Part shown: one piece after another, positions 9,032-18,073 of the stretch
Position numbering within the stretch: the first letter of the stretch is position 1
Layout of the letters: every line of letters begins with the position of its first letter
NCBI RefSeq assembly: GCF_004331695.1
Contig: NZ_SJSL01000001.1
Coordinates: 1,488,001 to 1,552,000 of the forward strand
DNA: 64,000 nt
DNA from: Pedobacter psychroterrae
GTDB taxonomy: Bacteria > Bacteroidota > Bacteroidia > Sphingobacteriales > Sphingobacteriaceae
Reading direction: 5' to 3'
Program-made: the position numbers and the translations under genes
Notes under the pieces: generated by a model
Told to the model about the DNA's origin: nothing
Database searches by the model: none
Seen by the model: the letters and a program-made list of their open reading frames with translations, nothing else

Positions 9032-9037
9032 ACCATT

Positions 9038-10483
9038 ATGAAAACCTTGCTGTCATTACTCATGTCCTGTATGGCAACATTCGCCTATGCACAGGACGAT
9101 TTTAATTCGGCTTTTAGTGCTATTTATAATGAAGTGCAACTCAATTCAAAGGCTTATATCAACTTAAAGAATGCTACAGAAACAATTGGTCATCGCCTCA
9201 CAGGTTCTGTAAATGGAGCTCAAGCGGAGGACTATGCATTTAAATTACTTAAATCATATGGCTACGAGGTGAAATTTCAGCCATTTGAAGTCGAAAGCTG
9301 GAGCAGACTTACGAATGAAACGAAAATTGGGAATGATATAAATAATCTGACAAAGATAACTTCAGTCACATTAGCGCATTCTCCTGTAAAGGCTAATGTA
9401 ACTGCCGAGATCAGAGATATGGGAAATGGATTGGAAGATGATTATCTCCTGGATTCAGGTAATGTAAAGGGTAAGATAGCACTGGTATATCTTGGCGTGC
9501 TTCCAGGCTCAGCTCCGGGTACACAAACCTTACACCGTTCGGAAAAAGCAGCTATTGCCACAAAGTACGGTGCAGTCGGCATCATCATTATAAATGGAGT
9601 AAAGGGTGGGGTCTTGCTGACAGGTACAGCCTCTGTGACAGGTAAATTGATTCCCATCCCGGCAGTCTGCATTGGCCTGGAGAACGGTATGCGTACCAAA
9701 GAAAAACTAAAAACACAAAATCAATACGGCAGTTTAGATATGACTAATTTTTCGGGGACTATTAAAGCACGGAATGTAATAGCTACTTTAAAAGGTTCGG
9801 AGTTGCCAGAAGAAAAGATCATAGTAGGAGGGCATCTTGACAGCTGGGATCTGGCAACGGGAGCAATTGATAATGGAATCGGTGCGTTTGCGATAATAGA
9901 TATGGCACGTACGTTTAAGAAATTACAGTTGGCCAATAAGCGGACAGTTGAGTTTGTCTTGTTTATGGGTGAAGAACAGGGCTTGCTTGGCTCTAAAGCA
10001 TATGTTGACGCTGCAAAGCATTCAAGTATCTTGGGAAAGATCAGGTTTATGCTCAACTATGACATGACAAATGACCCTAAGGGGTTTTCAACAAGTCGAA
10101 AGGAAATGCAGGGCTTGTTTGCCGATTGGGGGAATCAGATCGTAAAGCTGGATACAGGGTTTAAGAATACATTTGTTAGTGGAGCCTGGCTGCATAGTGA
10201 TCATCAGCCCTTTATGCTTCATGGAATTCCCATAGGCGGTGGTACAGGAGGAAGTTTGCCTAACAATTCAGGTCCATACTATCATTCTGACGGCGATGTC
10301 TTTAAGCTGGTTGACGAGCAGGGATTAAAGAATACAGTGCGCTACAGCGCTATGCTGGCCTATGCATTGGCGAATACGACTGTTATTCCTGTTGGCCGGC
10401 AAACTGAAGCCGATCTTAAAACATTCCTTCAGGAAAACAATTTAGAAGTCCCGTTAAAGATTGCCGGGGAATGGCGATGGTAG
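9038..10483 (+). CDS. M28 family zinc aminopeptidase, secreted
   Basis: The protein has 481 residues with a signal peptide of about 18 residues ending AYA-Q. A protease-associated insert (about 120-225) precedes the catalytic domain. Zinc ligands and catalytic residues are seen in VGGHLDSWDLATGAIDNG, FMGEEQGLLGS, NYDMTND and HSDHQPF. The C-terminal Tyr-His motif (GPYYHSDGD) gives the last ligand. It should remove amino-terminal residues from peptides in the periplasm or outside. It sits 6 nt after the polyprenyl synthase gene and converges on the DeoR gene with a 7-nt gap. Confidence 0.92.
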   Translation: MKTLLSLLMSCMATFAYAQDDFNSAFSAIYNEVQLNSKAYINLKNATETIGHRLTGSVNGAQAEDYAFKLLKSYGYEVKFQPFEVESWSRLTNETKIGNDINNLTKITSVTLAHSPVKANVTAEIRDMGNGLEDDYLLDSGNVKGKIALVYLGVLPGSAPGTQTLHRSEKAAIATKYGAVGIIIINGVKGGVLLTGTASVTGKLIPIPAVCIGLENGMRTKEKLKTQNQYGSLDMTNFSGTIKARNVIATLKGSELPEEKIIVGGHLDSWDLATGAIDNGIGAFAIIDMARTFKKLQLANKRTVEFVLFMGEEQGLLGSKAYVDAAKHSSILGKIRFMLNYDMTNDPKGFSTSRKEMQGLFADWGNQIVKLDTGFKNTFVSGAWLHSDHQPFMLHGIPIGGGTGGSLPNNSGPYYHSDGDVFKLVDEQGLKNTVRYSAMLAYALANTTVIPVGRQTEADLKTFLQENNLEVPLKIAGEWRW

Positions 10484-10490
10484 TGTGAAA

Positions 10491-11255
10491 CTAAATAACA
10501 GAGATTTTTATTCCCAGATTTTGCAGTGTTTTAACAGTGTGCTCAGTGACGCCTTTATCAGTAATAATATGGTCGACTTCCTCAATTCCACAAATTCTGC
10601 CAAAGCCACGCTTGCCAAATTTAGTAGAATCAGCCAGTACGATTATTTTTTGAGAAGAGTCAATCATCTGCCTGTTTAAATGCGCTTCAAAGGCATTGGT
10701 GGTAGTTAGCCCAAACTCAAGGTCTATGCCGTCTACTCCCAGAAACAGCTTGCTGCAGAATATATTACTCAGTACATTGTCTGAATAAGGGCCTGTGACA
10801 GAAGAAGAACTCTTTCTCAGCAGGCCTCCAAGCTGTATCACTTCGATATTGGTATTGTGTACCAGTTCGAGGGCTACATTCAGGGCTGAAGTGATGACTG
10901 TTAAGTTTCCTTTTGGCTTGATACATCTGGCGAGTGCCAGCACAGTTGTACCCGACGCAATGATGATAGAATCGTTGTCTTCTATCAGTTCTGCACCTAA
11001 ATTGCCGATCCTCATTTTTTCATCAGATTGAAGATGCTCCTTCTCGTTAACGGGCTTATCTACCGTGTATGGATTGTGTAAAGTAGCCCCACCATGAGTT
11101 CTGTATAGTAAATTTTTATCTTCGAGAAGTTTCAGGTCCTTACGGATTGTGACAGATGAAACATCCAGTTCTTTGCATAAGCCCTGTACATCAAGAGACC
11201 CGTTGGCTTGTATCTTATTTAAAATATATTGGTGTCTTTCGGCTATACTAATCAT
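10491..11255 (-). CDS. DeoR-family transcriptional repressor, probable glycerol-3-phosphate regulator
   Basis: The protein has 254 residues. Residues 1-56 are the DeoR winged helix-turn-helix (ERHQYILNKIQANGSL, SSVTIRKDLKLLE). Residues about 75-235 are the sugar-phosphate-binding sensor domain with IIASGTTVLALARCI and LADSTKFG. DeoR proteins bind phosphorylated ligands and release DNA. It is divergent from glpD and the SusC/SusD locus, so glycerol-3-phosphate or a related phosphate is the likely ligand, as for GlpR. This assignment is inference from context. Confidence 0.9.
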   Translation of the reverse strand: MISIAERHQYILNKIQANGSLDVQGLCKELDVSSVTIRKDLKLLEDKNLLYRTHGGATLHNPYTVDKPVNEKEHLQSDEKMRIGNLGAELIEDNDSIIIASGTTVLALARCIKPKGNLTVITSALNVALELVHNTNIEVIQLGGLLRKSSSSVTGPYSDNVLSNIFCSKLFLGVDGIDLEFGLTTTNAFEAHLNRQMIDSSQKIIVLADSTKFGKRGFGRICGIEEVDHIITDKGVTEHTVKTLQNLGIKISVI

Positions 11256-11378
11256 TTAGCGTAATTATTTTCAGATAGTAAGATAGTAAATATTTTATTC
11301 GCAGGGTTAATTTTGCTTTAAAAAAATCCACTATAAAAATATTAATTAATTTGTTTTTATTATATAAAATTATGTTTA

Positions 11379-11389
11379 GTTTCGTTTTG
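11379..11389. promoter_or_regulatory. candidate DeoR operator 1
   Basis: GTTTCGTTTTG, reverse complement CAAAACGAAAC, shares the AAACGAAA core with 11447-11457 and 13125-13135. It lies in the DeoR-glpD divergent spacer and is inverted relative to the other two. Confidence 0.35.
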
Positions 11390-11446
11390 TTATTTATTTG
11401 ATAATAAACGGAAGTTTGTGAAATTTAAAATAAAGTGCATTGAAAA

Positions 11447-11457
11447 CAAACGAAATG
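11447..11457. promoter_or_regulatory. candidate DeoR operator 2, overlapping the glpD start
   Basis: CAAACGAAATG overlaps the proposed glpD ATG and repeats the core found at 11379-11389 in the opposite direction. Binding here would block transcription or initiation. Confidence 0.35.
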
Positions 11458-13023
11458 ACATTTGACAGAACTATATTTATAAAGAAAATAGAAGCGCAAG
11501 CTGATTGGGACGTTATTGTCATAGGTGGCGGTGCTACTGGACTGGGTACAGCGGTGGACGCTGCGTCGCGTGGGTTTAAAACATTGCTTTTGGAGCAATC
11601 TGACTTTGCCAAGGGGACTTCAAGCAGAAGTACCAAGCTGGTGCATGGGGGAGTAAGGTATCTGGCACAGGGTGATATCAGTTTAGTATACAAAGCATTG
11701 CACGAGCGGGGGTTATTGCGGAAAAATGCGCCGCATCTGGTTAAGGATCAGGAATTCATTATTCCGTGTTATTCCTGGTTATCCAAGTACAAGTATTTGA
11801 TAGGATTAAAACTCTATGATCTTCTGGCTGGCCAGAGTGGATTTAAGAAATCTTCATTTCTTTCTGCAGATAAAGTTATGGTCGCCATTCCGGGATTGAA
11901 ACGGGGAAAATTGATAGGAGGTGTGAGCTATAGTGACGGGCAGTTTGACGATGCACGGCTGGCATTGAATTTAGCGCAGACAGCTGCCGAATACGGTGGT
12001 GTGCTGTTAAATTATATGAAAGTAACAGGGCTGACCAAAAAAGGTCAGGAGATTAACGGAGTGCAGGTAGTGGATCTGGAGACGGATAAAGCCTATCATT
12101 TAACTGCCAGCGTGGTTATAAATGCTACAGGGGTATTTGTGGATGATATCCTGAAAATGGATACACCATCAGGCAGGCCGATTGTAAGGCCAAGTCAGGG
12201 TGCACACATCGTGCTTGACAAATCATTTTTGCTAGGTGAAAGTGCCTTAATGATTCCAAAAACCTCTGATGGCAGGGTATTGTTTGCTGTGCCATGGCAT
12301 GGAAAGGTACTTGTGGGTACTACTGATACCCCGCTGGATCAGCATAGTCTCGAACCGAGGCCGCTGGACAAGGAAATTGATTTTATATTAAATACTGCAG
12401 GTAATTACCTGGTAAAGAAACCGTCTAGATCTGACGTCTTATCGGTATTTGCAGGGCTGCGGCCATTGGCAGCTCCAGATAAAAATACCAATAGTACCAA
12501 AGAAATCTCCAGAAGCCATAAGCTTATTGTCAGCAAGTCGGGATTGATTACGATAACTGGTGGTAAGTGGACTACCTATAGGAAGATGGCGCTGGACGTA
12601 ATTGACAAAGCCATTGAACTGGGTAAATTAGATCACAGGCAATGTTTAACTGCCAATATTAAGATTCACGGCTACACGAGGGAAATGCAGGATGGCCCCC
12701 TTGGCTTGTATGGTGCCGATGCCCAAGGCATTCAGAATCTGATCCATTTAGAGCCTGAACTGGGACAGAAGCTGCACCCAGAGCATGAGTATGTAAAGGC
12801 AGAGATTGTTTGGATGGTGAGACAGGAGATGGCCCGGGCTATTGAAGATGTGCTTTCAAGAAGGATGCGTCTTTTATTTCTTGACGCAAGAGCAACGATG
12901 GAACTTGCGCCGGCTGTGGCGGTTATCATGGCAAATGAACTTTGTAAGAGTGAGCAATGGGTTAATCAACAAATTGCTGAATTTACGGATCTTGCAAAAC
13001 AGTACCTGCTGCAAAACGAATGA
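11455..13023 (+). CDS. glpD: FAD-dependent glycerol-3-phosphate dehydrogenase
   Basis: The protein has 522 residues from the ATG at 11455; an in-frame TTG at 11440 would add five. It oxidises sn-glycerol 3-phosphate to dihydroxyacetone phosphate and passes electrons to the quinone pool. WDVIVIGGGATGLGTAVDA is the FAD-binding fold. SSRSTKLVHGGVRYL is the GlpD signature, and FAGLRPL and TITGGKWTTYRKMA lie in the substrate region. The C-terminal cap domain (about 390-510) is complete. It would be the catabolic end point of the downstream GDPD and phosphoesterase. Confidence 0.96.
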   Translation: MTFDRTIFIKKIEAQADWDVIVIGGGATGLGTAVDAASRGFKTLLLEQSDFAKGTSSRSTKLVHGGVRYLAQGDISLVYKALHERGLLRKNAPHLVKDQEFIIPCYSWLSKYKYLIGLKLYDLLAGQSGFKKSSFLSADKVMVAIPGLKRGKLIGGVSYSDGQFDDARLALNLAQTAAEYGGVLLNYMKVTGLTKKGQEINGVQVVDLETDKAYHLTASVVINATGVFVDDILKMDTPSGRPIVRPSQGAHIVLDKSFLLGESALMIPKTSDGRVLFAVPWHGKVLVGTTDTPLDQHSLEPRPLDKEIDFILNTAGNYLVKKPSRSDVLSVFAGLRPLAAPDKNTNSTKEISRSHKLIVSKSGLITITGGKWTTYRKMALDVIDKAIELGKLDHRQCLTANIKIHGYTREMQDGPLGLYGADAQGIQNLIHLEPELGQKLHPEHEYVKAEIVWMVRQEMARAIEDVLSRRMRLLFLDARATMELAPAVAVIMANELCKSEQWVNQQIAEFTDLAKQYLLQNE

Positions 13024-13094
13024 AACTGAATTGTCCTGAATTCTACGCAGATCAATTTAACGGAGACATAATGATAGCTTAATACTGCAAAACG

Positions 13095-13102
13095 GATATT
13101 TG
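13095..13102 (+). promoter_or_regulatory. probable susC promoter -7 element
   Basis: GATATTTG, one mismatch from TAnnTTTG, lies 75 nt before the susC ATG. The candidate operator at 13125-13135 would sit just downstream of the predicted transcription start. Confidence 0.4.
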
Positions 13103-13124
13103 CGCCAAATAAAAAAATCGAAAT

Positions 13125-13135
13125 GAAACGAAATG
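13125..13135. promoter_or_regulatory. candidate DeoR operator 3 in the susC leader
   Basis: GAAACGAAATG repeats the AACGAAATG core of the glpD site and lies about 20 nt after the predicted susC transcription start, a typical repressor position. A nearby TCGAAATG at 13118-13125 is a half-matching copy. Confidence 0.35.
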
Positions 13136-13177
13136 CCGCAAGAAACCCGAATGAACAAAATCAAATAATCAAGTAGT

Positions 13178-16100
13178 ATGAAGAGAAATTTTACCAATCA
13201 CATAAGATTTACCAAGCTCTCTAAGTACGTATTTTTTGCATGTGCCTTGACCTTGGCGCAGTCACTCCAACTACTTCAGGCTGAGCCTGTTGCAGTTATG
13301 GGCGATGGTGCTTTTCAGGAAAAGGTTACCATAAAGGGGACTGTAAAGGATGATGCTGACAATCAACCTTTACCTGGGGTTACCATTACAGACAACCAGC
13401 GGAAAGTGTTGGCTATTACCAATGCTGATGGCAACTTTACGGTTACCACTGAGAAAGGAACTGAACTTTCTTTTAACATGTTGGGCTACACCGTTGTAAA
13501 GCACATGGCGGCAGGTAATGAGAATAGTTTAAACATTAGAATGGCCACTTCAAGCAATGAACTAAATGAGGTCGTTGTAACTGCTTTAGGTATAAAACGT
13601 GAAGAGAAGTCGTTGGGTTATTCTACCACAACTGTTACGAGCGAGCAACTTACCGATGCGGCTTCAAGCAACTGGACAGATGCATTGTCTGGAAAAGTAG
13701 CGGGTTTGAACCTGATAAGGTCAGGCTCCGGGCCAACTGGTTCAAATAAGATCATCCTGCGGGGTGAAAACAACCTGACTGGGGAGAATGAAGCCCTGAT
13801 CGTATTGGACGGTGTGGTGATGAACAATGGTAGTGGCCGCCGTAGCGCCAATGCCGGAGAATCTGCTTATGGAACTAGCAGTGATAACATGCCTGCAGAT
13901 TATGGTAGCAGTATAAATGACATCAATCCGGAAGATATTGAGAGTGTAACAGTACTTAAGGGGCCTGGTGCTGCGGCCTTATACGGACAGCGTGGCGCAA
14001 ACGGTGCGATCATCATCACTACAAAGTCTGGCAGTGCCAAGAAAAAAGGAATAGGTATTTCCATCAATTCAAAGGCAGAAATGGAAACCATTAATCGTTT
14101 CCCGGACTTGCAGTTTGAATATGGACAAGGCCTTGATGGCGTTGCCTATTATTCTTATGGAGCAAGTTTAGACGGGGCAAGTACCAGTGGTACGAGTTCT
14201 GCTTATGGTCCTAAATTTGACGGGCAATACTTTTTTCAGTATAACCCTGACTTACAGGCTGTAGGCGCAGTGCGGACACCTTGGGTTGGATATGAAAATA
14301 AAGTCAATAAGTATTTCGAAACAGCCAATACAATAACCAATTCGGTAAGTATTGACGGTGGATCGGAAAAGAATACGGCACGTTTCTCTGTAACCAATGT
14401 GAAAAACCAATGGATCATGCCGAATACAGGATATGGAAGAAATTCTGTTTCGCTATCACTGAATTCTAAAGTGAGTGATAAACTGTCAATCACTTCAAAA
14501 ATACAATATCAGAACAGGTTTAGTGATAACCTGCCCGGAGCCGGCTACGGTAACCAGTCCATCATGTACTGGTACATCTTCTGGCAACCCAATGCCGATC
14601 TGGACTGGTTAAAAAATTACTGGGTAAACGGAGCTGAAGGAAAGACAATTAAGTATCCTTTTAGTAGCTTCCCTGAAAATCCTTATGCGATAGCCCATGA
14701 GTTTATCAACACACAATCCCGTAATGCAGTTACAGGTAATATTCAAGCTTCTTATAACATTACCAAAGATCTAAGCCTGCTTGTAAGGACCTCTGTTGAT
14801 TTGAGCTATACAAAAACTGCTCAGGAGCGTCCTTTTGATGCGGGCACCAAATTACCAAAAGGTTCCTACCGGGCACAAAACGTCTATTCTCAGGAAGCGA
14901 GCGGTGACTTTTTACTTCGATATTCTAAAAAAATAGGTAAAGATTTTAACTTCTCAGTAACCGGAGGTGGTAGCGTGCTGAAAAACTTCTATAACAGGGA
15001 TGAGATCAGGGCAGATTCATTGAATGCTCCAGGCATTTATACCGTAGCAAATGCTGCCGGACCGATCATATCTTCCCCGTATAAAAGTCAATATTCCTTA
15101 AATAGCTTTTACGGACTGTTCTCTGCGGCCTATAAAGAGTTCTTGTATTTAGACCTGACGGGAAGAAATGACTGGAACAGTGTTTTGGCTACGCCATTGC
15201 GTACAGAGAATGCCGGTTTCTTTTATCCTTCAGCGAGTGTCAGTTTCCTGATTTCCGAGACTTTCGAATTGCCAAGTCAAATTAGCTTTGCTAAAGTCAG
15301 GTTTTCTGCTTCAGAAGTTGGTAGTGGCGGAACCTCACCTTACCTGACTTCTTACAACTACGTTGTTGCAGGAAATGGTCAATTTGGTGGTGGTTTACAA
15401 AATCCCGGCTTACTGTCCAATCCTGATTTAAGACCTTTGAAAACCGTTACTTATGAAATAGGAACTGATGTGCGTTTCTTTAAAAGCAGGCTTGGGCTTG
15501 ATGTCGCTTATTATTTTGGAAAAACCAAAGATCAGCACTTGAGACGTATTGTCGATCGTTCAACAGGCTTTAGTCAGATCCTGATCAATGCCGGAGAAGT
15601 TCAGAATAAGGGAATAGAGATCGCGGTAAACGGATCTCCACTAAAGAGTGAACACGGGCTAAACTGGAATTTGTTCGCAACATTTGCGGCCAATAGCAAT
15701 AAAGTAACGCAGTTGTTGGACAGCAACGTGGTTTTAAGGACAGGGCCGGTCGCAGGTGGACAGATCGTTGCCAGAGTAGGCGGCAGCATGGGTGATATGT
15801 ATGGCCGTGGCTATGTGCGCTCGCCTGACGGGCAGATCGTTTATGACGAAAGAACCGGTTTTGCCAAGATCACGGATAACGTGGTTTACATTGGTAATAC
15901 CATTCCTAAATTCAAAACCAGCCTTGGAACAGACTTAAGGTACAAAGGGTTTAAATTGAGTGTATTGTTTGACGCCCAGGTTGGCGGGGTTGCCCACTCT
16001 CTGATGAACTATAAAATGGTGGAGCAGGGGAAATTAAAGAGCACCCTTCCCGGCAGGTACAACGGTATCATAGGTACAGGGGTAATCCAGAATGCAGATG

Positions 16101-16441
16101 GGTCTTACCGTCCTAACGATGTAATTACATTCGATATAGATAATTATTACCGCTCACACATGGGGGCTGATAATGCAGAAGGAAGCACTTTCAGTACTGA
16201 TTTCATTAAATTCAGAGAAGCCAGGTTTGACTATACCTTGCCAACCAAAATAACTGCCAGCTTGGGCTTACAAAAAACAACCTTAGGTGTGTATGGCCGA
16301 AACCTGTTCATCTGGTCGCCATGGCCGATGTTTGATCCGGAGTTTGGAACGCTTTCGGGAACCGATATTGTTCAGGGCTTTGAGACCGCTCAGTTCCCTT
16401 CCACACGTTCTTATGGTATCAATTTAATTGTAGGTTTTTAA
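13178..16441 (+). CDS. SusC/RagA-family TonB-dependent outer-membrane transporter
   Basis: The protein has 1087 residues. Residues 1-36 are a long signal. A carboxypeptidase-like regulatory domain (about 48-125, VTIKGTVKDDADNQPLPGV) leads to the TonB box region and plug (about 130-270, with ALSGKVAGLNL, ILRGENN, VLKGPGAAALYGQRGANG). The beta barrel fills the rest and ends in an aromatic residue (LIVGF). No STN domain is present, so direct coupling to an anti-sigma factor is unlikely. It imports a ligand delivered by the partner SusD protein encoded 10 nt downstream. Neighbours suggest a phosphorylated glycerol compound. Confidence 0.96.
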   Translation: MKRNFTNHIRFTKLSKYVFFACALTLAQSLQLLQAEPVAVMGDGAFQEKVTIKGTVKDDADNQPLPGVTITDNQRKVLAITNADGNFTVTTEKGTELSFNMLGYTVVKHMAAGNENSLNIRMATSSNELNEVVVTALGIKREEKSLGYSTTTVTSEQLTDAASSNWTDALSGKVAGLNLIRSGSGPTGSNKIILRGENNLTGENEALIVLDGVVMNNGSGRRSANAGESAYGTSSDNMPADYGSSINDINPEDIESVTVLKGPGAAALYGQRGANGAIIITTKSGSAKKKGIGISINSKAEMETINRFPDLQFEYGQGLDGVAYYSYGASLDGASTSGTSSAYGPKFDGQYFFQYNPDLQAVGAVRTPWVGYENKVNKYFETANTITNSVSIDGGSEKNTARFSVTNVKNQWIMPNTGYGRNSVSLSLNSKVSDKLSITSKIQYQNRFSDNLPGAGYGNQSIMYWYIFWQPNADLDWLKNYWVNGAEGKTIKYPFSSFPENPYAIAHEFINTQSRNAVTGNIQASYNITKDLSLLVRTSVDLSYTKTAQERPFDAGTKLPKGSYRAQNVYSQEASGDFLLRYSKKIGKDFNFSVTGGGSVLKNFYNRDEIRADSLNAPGIYTVANAAGPIISSPYKSQYSLNSFYGLFSAAYKEFLYLDLTGRNDWNSVLATPLRTENAGFFYPSASVSFLISETFELPSQISFAKVRFSASEVGSGGTSPYLTSYNYVVAGNGQFGGGLQNPGLLSNPDLRPLKTVTYEIGTDVRFFKSRLGLDVAYYFGKTKDQHLRRIVDRSTGFSQILINAGEVQNKGIEIAVNGSPLKSEHGLNWNLFATFAANSNKVTQLLDSNVVLRTGPVAGGQIVARVGGSMGDMYGRGYVRSPDGQIVYDERTGFAKITDNVVYIGNTIPKFKTSLGTDLRYKGFKLSVLFDAQVGGVAHSLMNYKMVEQGKLKSTLPGRYNGIIGTGVIQNADGSYRPNDVITFDIDNYYRSHMGADNAEGSTFSTDFIKFREARFDYTLPTKITASLGLQKTTLGVYGRNLFIWSPWPMFDPEFGTLSGTDIVQGFETAQFPSTRSYGINLIVGF

Positions 16442-16451
16442 TTCTATAAAA

Positions 16452-18035
16452 ATGAAAAATATAATATATAAAATTATAGGTGTGCTAATGGCATTCATTA
16501 TAATACTCCCGTCTTGTAAAGATGGTTTTGAAGATATCAATACAGATCCGAACGGAGCTCCGGATGCACTTCCGAGTCAGTTGTTAGCACCTGCGTTGGT
16601 GAGTCTTGTTGGAACAAACATGTCCCGCAACCGTAACTTTACCAATGAACTGATGCAGGTAACAGTAAGCCAGAATGATGATGAACAGGCGATCTTCAGG
16701 TATGACTTCAGAAGATCAACTTCTGATTATACCTGGAACAACTGGTACCTGCAGTTGACGAATTTGAAAGACATCTATACTAATTCGGAAAAACTGCCTG
16801 TAAATGAAGCTAAAACCTATAAAGCGGTATCTTTAATCCTTCAATCCTGGACTTATTCCTTATTGACGGATACTTATGGGGACGTTCCCTACTTTGAGTC
16901 CAATATGGCAAGAGATAGCGCAATTTATGAGCCTAAATTTGACAAACAGAAAGACATTTATACCGATATTTTTCTGAAACTGGAGGAAGCCAATGAATTG
17001 TTAAAAACGGGAGCGGCCATTAACGCTGCAAGTGACCCAATTTATGGGGGAGTAGCGGCCGCCTGGCGCAGGTTTTCTAATTCTCTGTATTTAAGATTAT
17101 TACTTAGGGTTTCCGGGAAAGCTGAAATTTCTGCAGATGTAATAGCCAAGATCAAGGATATTGTAGACATCAAATCGGCAGATTACCCAAGAATCACCAG
17201 TAATGCCCAATCAGCTATCCTGAAATGGAATGGTACAGGCCCTTATACTTCCCCTTTTATGATTAGTGTTAGGGCTCAGGATTTCAGGGCGCCGGCTATC
17301 GCCTCTTTCTTTATCGATCCACTAAGAAACTGGTTCTCTCCATTGATCAATCTCGGAACTTATGGGATCAACAGCACGCCAAGGCTGGGGATCAGCCCAA
17401 GTGCCAAAACCTTTACCGGAGTACCAAGTGGTTATCTGCCAGGACAGGGGGAGACTAAAAATGCTTATTTTTATTCTTATGAGCAATTAAATGCTTCCAA
17501 GCCGGTTACTTCTCTGCAAAATGATGCGATGACCGGAATGATCATGAATTTTTCAGAAGTACAGTTTATTCTTGCAGAATGTGCGGCCAAAGGCTGGATT
17601 GCAGGCAGTGCTGAAACCTTCTGGAAAACTGGGATGTTAAATTACATCACCCTCTGGTTGCCAAACTGGCCTAATGCGACCGCCTTAAATACAGCTCCAA
17701 GTCCGGCAATGACCATTACTTCTCAGCCATTTCTGGATTACTTAACTGGCGGGGATATTTTATTCGGGGCTAGTTTACCGGAACAAATGCAAGCTATACA
17801 TATGCAGAAATACTATGCCATGTTCATGGTCGATTTGCAGCAGTGGTTCGAGTACCGCCGTACTGGATACCCGGTATTGCCAAAAGGACCTGGTCTAAGG
17901 AATAACGGGATAATGCCTGCAAGAATGACCTACCCGGTATATGTGGAATCTGCTAATCCAACCAATTATAAAGCTGCGGTAGCTGCACAAGGGCCTGATC
18001 ATATTTCTACTCAGGTTTGGTGGCAGAAACCATAA
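16452..18035 (+). CDS. SusD/RagB-like outer-membrane binding lipoprotein (SusD-like_2 type)
   Basis: The protein has 527 residues. The lipobox LPSC puts the lipid on a cysteine near residue 22. FEDINTDPNGAP directly after it is the hallmark of the SusD-like_2 branch. The middle holds tetratricopeptide-like helices (SWTYSLLTDTYGDVPYFE). The C-terminal part includes NFSEVQFILAECAAKGW and QQWFEYRRTGYP. It forms the lid on the SusC barrel and binds the ligand. It belongs to the same operon as susC. Confidence 0.95.
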   Translation: MKNIIYKIIGVLMAFIIILPSCKDGFEDINTDPNGAPDALPSQLLAPALVSLVGTNMSRNRNFTNELMQVTVSQNDDEQAIFRYDFRRSTSDYTWNNWYLQLTNLKDIYTNSEKLPVNEAKTYKAVSLILQSWTYSLLTDTYGDVPYFESNMARDSAIYEPKFDKQKDIYTDIFLKLEEANELLKTGAAINAASDPIYGGVAAAWRRFSNSLYLRLLLRVSGKAEISADVIAKIKDIVDIKSADYPRITSNAQSAILKWNGTGPYTSPFMISVRAQDFRAPAIASFFIDPLRNWFSPLINLGTYGINSTPRLGISPSAKTFTGVPSGYLPGQGETKNAYFYSYEQLNASKPVTSLQNDAMTGMIMNFSEVQFILAECAAKGWIAGSAETFWKTGMLNYITLWLPNWPNATALNTAPSPAMTITSQPFLDYLTGGDILFGASLPEQMQAIHMQKYYAMFMVDLQQWFEYRRTGYPVLPKGPGLRNNGIMPARMTYPVYVESANPTNYKAAVAAQGPDHISTQVWWQKP

Positions 18036-18073
18036 ACTAAAGTTCTAAAGAATTTATATTTAATGATATTAAA

